Shown piece by piece: positions 19,833 to 24,372 of a DNA stretch of 24,372 bases. The DNA comes from a virus. The stretch is taken from the IMG/VR virus record IMGVR_UViG_3300044971_002751, positions 1 to 24,372 of that record; one strand, written 5' to 3'. The first letter of the stretch is position 1. Every line of letters begins with the position of its first letter. Below the pieces are notes generated by a model. It did no database searches. It saw only the letters and a program-made list of their open reading frames with translations, and was not told where the DNA came from. A program made the position numbers and the translations under genes.

Positions 19833-21840
19833 TCCCCTGCGACAAGTGGTCAACACTTGGACAAAAAAGCTCAAGGCTGCGCAGGAGTACAAGAAACCGT
19901 TCACCGAAGACGCGAAGGAAGCTTCGCAGTTTTACGATGGTGAACACAATTGGATGTGGCGGGATTCGTATGCGCGGGGCGAGCGCGGCTACAACTCATC
20001 GATCGCGCCCCCCGCATTTAGAATTCAGCTCAATCGTGTTTTCGAGCTGGTCGAGATCTTTGCCAGCGTTATCTATCACCGCAATCCGGTGCGAACCGTG
20101 ACGGTGATGGAGCATCCGCGGCTCACGCCGGATGCGTTCGGCATGGACGCCCCGGCCGGCCCGATGGGGCTGACGCCCGAGCAGCAGCAGATCATGCAAG
20201 TGGGGATGCAGGAAGAGCAGGACAGGAAGAGCAGAAGCATCGCCGCCAAGCTTCTCGAAAGCTATCTCAACTGGAGTCCCGTCGAGCTGGATCTGAAGAA
20301 GCAGGCCCGCCGCGTTGTCAACGAGGCAATGGTTAAGGGGATGGGCGTCTTCTGGACAGAGATGACCATCGTTGACACCAGCGGTGACGCTACCCGCCCG
20401 CCGATGCGGATGATCGGATCTTTCTATGACAACGTGGATAACTTGCTGATCGATCCGGATTTCGAGAATCCAGACGATAGCTTGTGGTGTGCGAGGAAAT
20501 GCGTCAGGCCGATGGCGGAAGTGGCCGCCACCTACGGCATCCCCATCGAGGATCTGAAGAAGCACCTCGAGCGCGACGAAAACAAGCTGGGCCGCGAGCC
20601 TCGAGGCAAGAAGAAGACATACGAAAACACCAACGAGCTGATCACGTTCTGGAAGATCTGGAGCAAGACCGGCACTGGCGATCGGCTGAAGGACAGCCCC
20701 AAGGACAGCAAGGGCGTCTTCGATAGCCTCGGCAAGTATGTCTATTTGGTGGTGTGTGAGGGGGTGCAATATCCCTTGAACGTGCCGCCGTCCGTAATGG
20801 ACGAGGAAGTGGATCCGCAGCTCGGGATCCCGCAGAGCCTGGTGGCCAGGACTTCATGGCCCATCCCGTTTTACGCCGAACCGAATGGCTGGCCATACAC
20901 GCCGCTGGCATTCCATTGGAAGAGCGGATACGCCTGGCCCATCAGCCACATCCGGCCGGCGATCGGGGAGTTGCGACTGCTGAACTGGGCTATGTCGTTC
21001 CTCGCCACTCGCATCGCGACGAGCTGCGAGACAATGGTCGCCGTTCAAAAAGCAGCCGACCAAGACATCAAGGATCAAATCTTGGCACCGTCAGAGGGCG
21101 GATTCAAGATTGTTGAACTGTCAGAACTGCTGGGCCGGCGCATCGAAGATGTGATGTCGGTGTTTCAATTCCCACAGGTCACAAAGGATCTCTGGGACAT
21201 CATCTCCGCGGTGTCTGATCTGTTCGCTCAACGCACCGGCCTAACTGAGCTAGTGTACGGTTACACCAGAAGCCAGTTCAGAAGTGCAGCAGAAGCAACG
21301 ATCAAGAACGAGAACATTTCGGTCAGGCCCGACAACATGGCGAACGAACTCGAGGACTGCATGTCCTTGTTGTCTCGCCGCGAAGCTCTCGCAGCTCGTT
21401 GGTTGCTCGAGCCGCAGGATGTGCAGCAAGTGCTTGGCCCGCTCGGTGCCGCGGCGTGGGGCCAGCATGTGATGCAGCGTGACATCGTCGCTCTCACGCG
21501 CGACTTCCTCTATCGAGTGGAAGCGGGATCCGCGAGGAAGCCAAACAAAGCCACACGGGTGGAGCAGATGCAGCTCGCCGTGCAGACGCTCGGCCCGATC
21601 CTGTCTGGCCTGGTGGGGGCCGGCGTTGTCGATCCGTTCAACGCATTGATGAGGGATTGGGCAGGAAGCTTGGATATCGATCCAGAACCGTACCTTGTCC
21701 CACAGCCACAACCCCCTGCCGCCGCGCCGCCGTCGCTCCCTCCCACCGATGGCAGTGCTGCGGCGGCAGGGGCGCCCCCTCCGCGGCTTCCGCCTCCGGA
21801 ATCCCAGATCCCGCCAGAACTCCAACCACCAGTTGGCTAA
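19807..21840 (+). CDS. Portal protein, 677 aa
   Basis: The GTG at 19807 is the only plausible start: the body of the protein begins MAEKLPASNPLRQVVNTWTKKLKAAQEYKKPF, and the previous gene ends 26 bases later. At 677 residues it is in the size range of short-tailed phage portals. An N-terminal helix with KEASQFYDGEHN is followed by the crown of helices (FRIQLNRVFELVEIFASVIYHRNPVRTVTV), wing-type beta regions with DNLLIDPDFENPDDSLWCARK, then stem and clip segments (TKDLWDIISAVSDLFAQRTGLTELVYG; SRREALAARWLLEP). The C-terminus is a proline-rich tail (QPQPPAAAPPSLPP). The portal is the dodecameric ring at one head vertex through which DNA passes. Its stop overlaps the next gene as TAATG. Confidence 0.88.
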   Translation: MAEKLPASNPLRQVVNTWTKKLKAAQEYKKPFTEDAKEASQFYDGEHNWMWRDSYARGERGYNSSIAPPAFRIQLNRVFELVEIFASVIYHRNPVRTVTVMEHPRLTPDAFGMDAPAGPMGLTPEQQQIMQVGMQEEQDRKSRSIAAKLLESYLNWSPVELDLKKQARRVVNEAMVKGMGVFWTEMTIVDTSGDATRPPMRMIGSFYDNVDNLLIDPDFENPDDSLWCARKCVRPMAEVAATYGIPIEDLKKHLERDENKLGREPRGKKKTYENTNELITFWKIWSKTGTGDRLKDSPKDSKGVFDSLGKYVYLVVCEGVQYPLNVPPSVMDEEVDPQLGIPQSLVARTSWPIPFYAEPNGWPYTPLAFHWKSGYAWPISHIRPAIGELRLLNWAMSFLATRIATSCETMVAVQKAADQDIKDQILAPSEGGFKIVELSELLGRRIEDVMSVFQFPQVTKDLWDIISAVSDLFAQRTGLTELVYGYTRSQFRSAAEATIKNENISVRPDNMANELEDCMSLLSRREALAARWLLEPQDVQQVLGPLGAAAWGQHVMQRDIVALTRDFLYRVEAGSARKPNKATRVEQMQLAVQTLGPILSGLVGAGVVDPFNALMRDWAGSLDIDPEPYLVPQPQPPAAAPPSLPPTDGSAAAAGAPPPRLPPPESQIPPELQPPVG

Positions 21841-22373
21841 TGGATAAACGACTCCGGAAACGGCAGTCGAACCTCTGGTTGCGCTACGGAATCACCCTAG
21901 CAGCATTTGAGAAGCTGCATGCCAGAAACAGAGGTAGGTGCGAGATATGCGATCTGGACAAGCCGCTGTGCGTCGATCACTGCCACGACACGAATGCGGT
22001 TCGTGGACTGCTGTGCAAGTCATGTAATTCGGCCATAGCCCTTCTCGGAGATTGTTCTGATGGCGTCCGGAAAGCCTGCAATTACCTCCAGCGACACGAT
22101 CGACGTTCCCGCGGATGTCAGGGCCGCCGGCCCAAGCGTGGTGGAGTTCTTCGTGAGATTGAGATCCGAGGGGGCGACCGAGCGTTGGGCCTCCATGTGC
22201 GCCCTGCAACGCCCGCCGGGAGTAAAGGGAACGGACAGCTCCTTCATGCAGGGCCGGATGAACAACCAGCAGCTCGACGACATGCCAAAGGATCACGCCC
22301 AAAACATCGTGACGCTGGCAAAGCGAGCGGGGATCAACGTCAGCGGCAAGTACTACGCAAGCGGGCTGGCTGA
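21840..22373 (+). CDS. Recombination endonuclease VII-like protein, 177 aa
   Basis: The ATG at 21840 is coupled to the portal stop (TAATG). Residues 21-85 show the endonuclease VII signature: RGRCEICDLDKPLCVDHCHDTNAVRGLLCKSCNSAIALLGD, with zinc cysteines C34-x2-C37 and C59-x2-C62, catalytic-type D46-H47 and H49, and N63. The family resolves DNA branch points, which is useful for packaging branched concatemers. The whole recognisable domain ends near residue 88. The remaining 90 or so residues are basic and glycine-rich and have no stop only because this frame stays open through the next gene, giving a 314-base overlap. Whether that tail is functional is unknown. Position next to portal and terminase supports a packaging role. 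Confidence 0.88.
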   Translation: MDKRLRKRQSNLWLRYGITLAAFEKLHARNRGRCEICDLDKPLCVDHCHDTNAVRGLLCKSCNSAIALLGDCSDGVRKACNYLQRHDRRSRGCQGRRPKRGGVLREIEIRGGDRALGLHVRPATPAGSKGNGQLLHAGPDEQPAARRHAKGSRPKHRDAGKASGDQRQRQVLRKRAG

Positions 22374-22632
22374 CAAACGCGGAGTGGCCGATCCTCGAGC
22401 GTGGGTGTCATCGGCCGACGATATCCGCCGAGTTGCGATCGAGCGAAATCTTTCGGTTACGGGTGCCGTGGAGCATAAAGGCATCCCCGAAGATCGACCA
22501 CAGTCGAAACCTTTGAGCGAGCGACTGACCCGCGAGCTGATGCAGCGTGAGCGAAAGTACCACCCGAACATGAAGGCCGGCGAGCTGCGGGAGATGGTCG
22601 TGTCTCGGTTCGGCCGGAAGGTCAAGAAATGA
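22060..22632 (+). CDS. Unknown conserved-type phage protein, 190 aa
   Basis: The ATG at 22060 has GGAG ten bases upstream, inside the endonuclease VII frame. The protein looks clearly coding from its composition: VVEFFVRLRSEGATERWASMCALQRPPGVKGTDSSFMQGRMNNQQLDDMPKDHAQNIVTLAKRAGINVSGKYYASGLADKRGVADPRAWVSSADDIRRVAIERNL, followed by KPLSERLTRELMQRERKYHP. The motif set QGR-NNQQL, GKYY-SGLAD and ADP-AWVS resembles, from memory, proteins of environmental short-tailed phages located between portal and adaptor genes, with no assigned function. The C-terminus is a basic helix (ELREMVVSRFGRKVKK). It overlaps the next gene as ATGA. Confidence 0.85.
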   Translation: MASGKPAITSSDTIDVPADVRAAGPSVVEFFVRLRSEGATERWASMCALQRPPGVKGTDSSFMQGRMNNQQLDDMPKDHAQNIVTLAKRAGINVSGKYYASGLADKRGVADPRAWVSSADDIRRVAIERNLSVTGAVEHKGIPEDRPQSKPLSERLTRELMQRERKYHPNMKAGELREMVVSRFGRKVKK

Positions 22633-23891
22633 ACACAGCTCAAGACCTTGTCCACTTCATCATCTCGGGGGCGGGTGGCGGCGCCCAGGACGGGGAGCAT
22701 GCGGCTGTTCGGCATGCGGTGATGCACGGCGTTCGTGAGGTGATGCAGAGCCGCGATTGGCTGTGGCACATGCGAACGGGATCCTTCACCACCCAGCAGC
22801 TCCAGACCACCGCCTCGCTCACGGCCGGCTCCAAGGACATCGTGGTCGCGAATCCGACAGGCTTCTATCCCGGCCGAGCCATCAGCGTTCCGGCCTACTA
22901 CTTCCCTACCCCGGTGCGGATCGCATCCGTGAACGGGAATGTGGTGACGCTCGACGCCGCGGCCTCGCAGACCATCAGCGATGTCACTGTCATGCCGCAG
23001 ACCTACTACGATCTGCCGGCCGACCTCAAGAATATCGACACGCTGATCACCAATACGGTTGGGACGTTGCATTGCCAGATCACGCCACAGGAGTGGCAGC
23101 GGCTGGAAATCAACACTCGAGGTGCCGGGGAACCCTACTATTACACGGTGATGCGATCGGACAGGGATCCCAACCGATATCAGATTCGGTTCGTGGGTGT
23201 CCCGACTGACGCGACGGTGGTGCATTACACCTATCGCGTTACGCCGCCGACGATCAAGTACATGGGGTACGAACGGCTCTGCCGGCAAGGCACCGTATCC
23301 CTGTCGATGCTGGAGAACGGGGCCACGGTCATCGGTGACGGCACGGCCTTCCCGCAGGATGTGGCCGGTGCGTTCATCCGGTTTGGCTCGCCTGGTATGG
23401 AGGCAGATCCGGTTGGGTCAACCACTCCATATGTGGCCGAGCGTCGAATCGAAGCGTGGCTCTCGCAGTCAAAGCTTGTCCTGTCCGGAGCCATGAACCC
23501 TGTCCCGTTCCCGCACAACGACACGTTCAGCTCGACCACGTTCGACGGCGGTGTTGTCGGAGAGGCGGTGGCCAACACAGCTCCGATCGACGCGACAACG
23601 CTGTACAGCAGTGACGCACTGATCCTGCCGGCCAAAACCAAGTACTCGATCAGCCACCCGATCGACGCCTCGCCCCAGATGTGGACGGCCATCCTGTCTG
23701 CCTGCGAACTCTGGTACGCCCGCATGGCCGGCAAGCCAGCGAACGAGGCTCTGGTGATCTTCACTCGCGATCTTCGACTCGCCATTGAGGCCGATGTCGT
23801 GACTCCGCGATCGGGCAAGGCCAAGGGCTACGCCCACTCCACGCCGCGTTCAGCCGGCTGGTACTCCACCCTGCGGCCAGATGTGCAATGA
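22629..23891 (+). CDS. Putative head-tail adaptor protein, 420 aa
   Basis: The ATG at 22629 overlaps the preceding stop (ATGA). The N-terminus (TAQDLVHFIISGAGGGAQDGEHAAVRHAVMHGVREVMQSRDWLWHMRTGSFTT) has the helix pattern with a W/RDWxW motif typical of phage head-to-tail adaptor or neck proteins, which bind below the portal. A beta-rich domain follows (TASLTAGSKDIVVANPTGFYPGRAISVP...VRIASVNGNVVTLDAAAS) and then further beta segments with a small helical end (FTRDLRLAIEADVV). The position after portal and before the nozzle-like gene fits a short-tail assembly. It is coupled by overlap to the following gene. The family is not identified with certainty. Confidence 0.65.
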   Translation: MNTAQDLVHFIISGAGGGAQDGEHAAVRHAVMHGVREVMQSRDWLWHMRTGSFTTQQLQTTASLTAGSKDIVVANPTGFYPGRAISVPAYYFPTPVRIASVNGNVVTLDAAASQTISDVTVMPQTYYDLPADLKNIDTLITNTVGTLHCQITPQEWQRLEINTRGAGEPYYYTVMRSDRDPNRYQIRFVGVPTDATVVHYTYRVTPPTIKYMGYERLCRQGTVSLSMLENGATVIGDGTAFPQDVAGAFIRFGSPGMEADPVGSTTPYVAERRIEAWLSQSKLVLSGAMNPVPFPHNDTFSSTTFDGGVVGEAVANTAPIDATTLYSSDALILPAKTKYSISHPIDASPQMWTAILSACELWYARMAGKPANEALVIFTRDLRLAIEADVVTPRSGKAKGYAHSTPRSAGWYSTLRPDVQ

Positions 23892-24372
23892 AGATACGCC
23901 AATGGCTCGGCTATAACGAAGACGCTTCGCAGTATCTGCTGCGGCCGGGTGAGCTGCGTGTCCTCAACAATCTTCAGTCGCGCCGCCCAGGCATGCTGAT
24001 CGCCCGCCGCGGCCTGACCAAGATCTACGGCAAGTATGACAACGAAGTGATCTACGGCCTCTACCGCAGGGCGTCGATCATCGGTAGCGTGTCCGACTTT
24101 CTGTGGCTCCAGAAGGTGAAGGTGCTGCAAACCCTGACAATCAGTGAGATCACGGCTCTCACGGATCCGTACAAGTATGTGTGGATGATCCGGAGGATTA
24201 AGGGGAACGAGTCTCGTGTCATCGACACCCAGGAACTCTCTCCAGATGGGCTGACGAACATCTCCAACTTCTGCGTGGCCGAGGATCGGCACGGCCGCAT
24301 GTTCATCGTCTACGGCCACGGCGTTCGGCCCAAGCTGTACCGCCCAGACGATATCAGCAACGTGGCACTGGA
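23888..24372 (+). CDS. Putative tail nozzle/hub protein, N-terminal part (runs off window)
   Basis: An ATG at 23888 overlaps the previous stop (ATGA), and the frame is open to the window end, so 161 codons are visible. The protein begins MKIRQWLGYNEDASQYLLRPGELRVLNN with LQSRRPGMLIARRGLTKIYGKYDNEVIYGLYRR, and later GRMFIVYGHGVRPKLYRPDDI. The early RPG and R-x-G turns followed by repeating short strands are the pattern of beta-propeller nozzle/hub or tail-stabilisation proteins of short-tailed phages, placed after the adaptor gene. This is from general pattern and context only, and the protein is truncated by the window edge. No signal or membrane segment is seen. Confidence 0.6.
   Translation, partial: MKIRQWLGYNEDASQYLLRPGELRVLNNLQSRRPGMLIARRGLTKIYGKYDNEVIYGLYRRASIIGSVSDFLWLQKVKVLQTLTISEITALTDPYKYVWMIRRIKGNESRVIDTQELSPDGLTNISNFCVAEDRHGRMFIVYGHGVRPKLYRPDDISNVAL

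Noticed and set aside
19996-20769. Minus-strand open frame of 257 codons
   Set aside because: Antisense to the portal gene; histidine- and arginine-rich, no start signals.

Overview
The window is part of a G+C-rich tailed bacteriophage (or prophage) genome. It is recognisable from a terminase large subunit, a portal protein, an HK97-fold-type major capsid protein with a scaffold-like gene before it, two cytosine-C5 DNA methyltransferases, an endonuclease VII and many ATGA-coupled small genes. No tail-tube, tail-sheath or tape-measure gene is seen. The portal is followed by adaptor-like and nozzle-like genes, which suggests a short-tailed, podovirus-like virion. No integrase, RNA polymerase, DNA polymerase, tRNA or CRISPR array was found. 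The host cannot be named from this sequence. High G+C and a set of apparently leaderless genes are the only hints.

Layout. (1) Positions 1-1208, minus strand: three small unknown genes. (2) 1209-1484: a divergent control region holding a perfect (GGGGTT)4 repeat on the minus strand, two palindromes and a GGTTTT repeat. (3) 1485-2339, plus strand: a cysteine-rich GP88-like protein closed by a textbook terminator. (4) 2406-2949: mostly non-coding, with candidate promoters, dyads and a run of hairpins. (5) 4098-2950, minus strand: three overlapping small genes. (6) 4099-4175: a compact divergent promoter with two back-to-back copies of a phage-specific element. (7) 4176-8531, plus strand: an accessory or early block with a C5 methyltransferase, unknown small proteins, a small membrane protein, a PP-loop (PAPS-reductase-like) enzyme, a putative PD-(D/E)XK-like protein and a helix-turn-helix protein. 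It ends in two hairpins, the second a strong terminator. (8) 8706-24372, plus strand: the morphogenesis block. Its order is Cys-tailed small protein, membrane protein, DNMT3-like methyltransferase, a 1389-residue polyvalent (probably ejected) protein, scaffold, capsid, decoration-like protein, zinc-finger protein in the small-terminase slot, TerL, small SH3-like protein, portal, endonuclease VII, unknown, adaptor-like, and nozzle-like (cut by the window end).

The most notable non-gene signal is a repeated element (GTAGCG-N-TTGACW, then a TANACT-like box) present four times. Three copies abut start codons and the fourth lies 40-70 bases upstream of its gene. Five transcription-unit-leading genes have a TANNCT-like box 6-8 bases before the start codon and no usable Shine-Dalgarno sequence, so they look leaderless, while genes inside operons have ordinary ribosome binding sites. 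The DNA is also visibly rich in GGCCGGC, which may relate to the two C5 methyltransferases.
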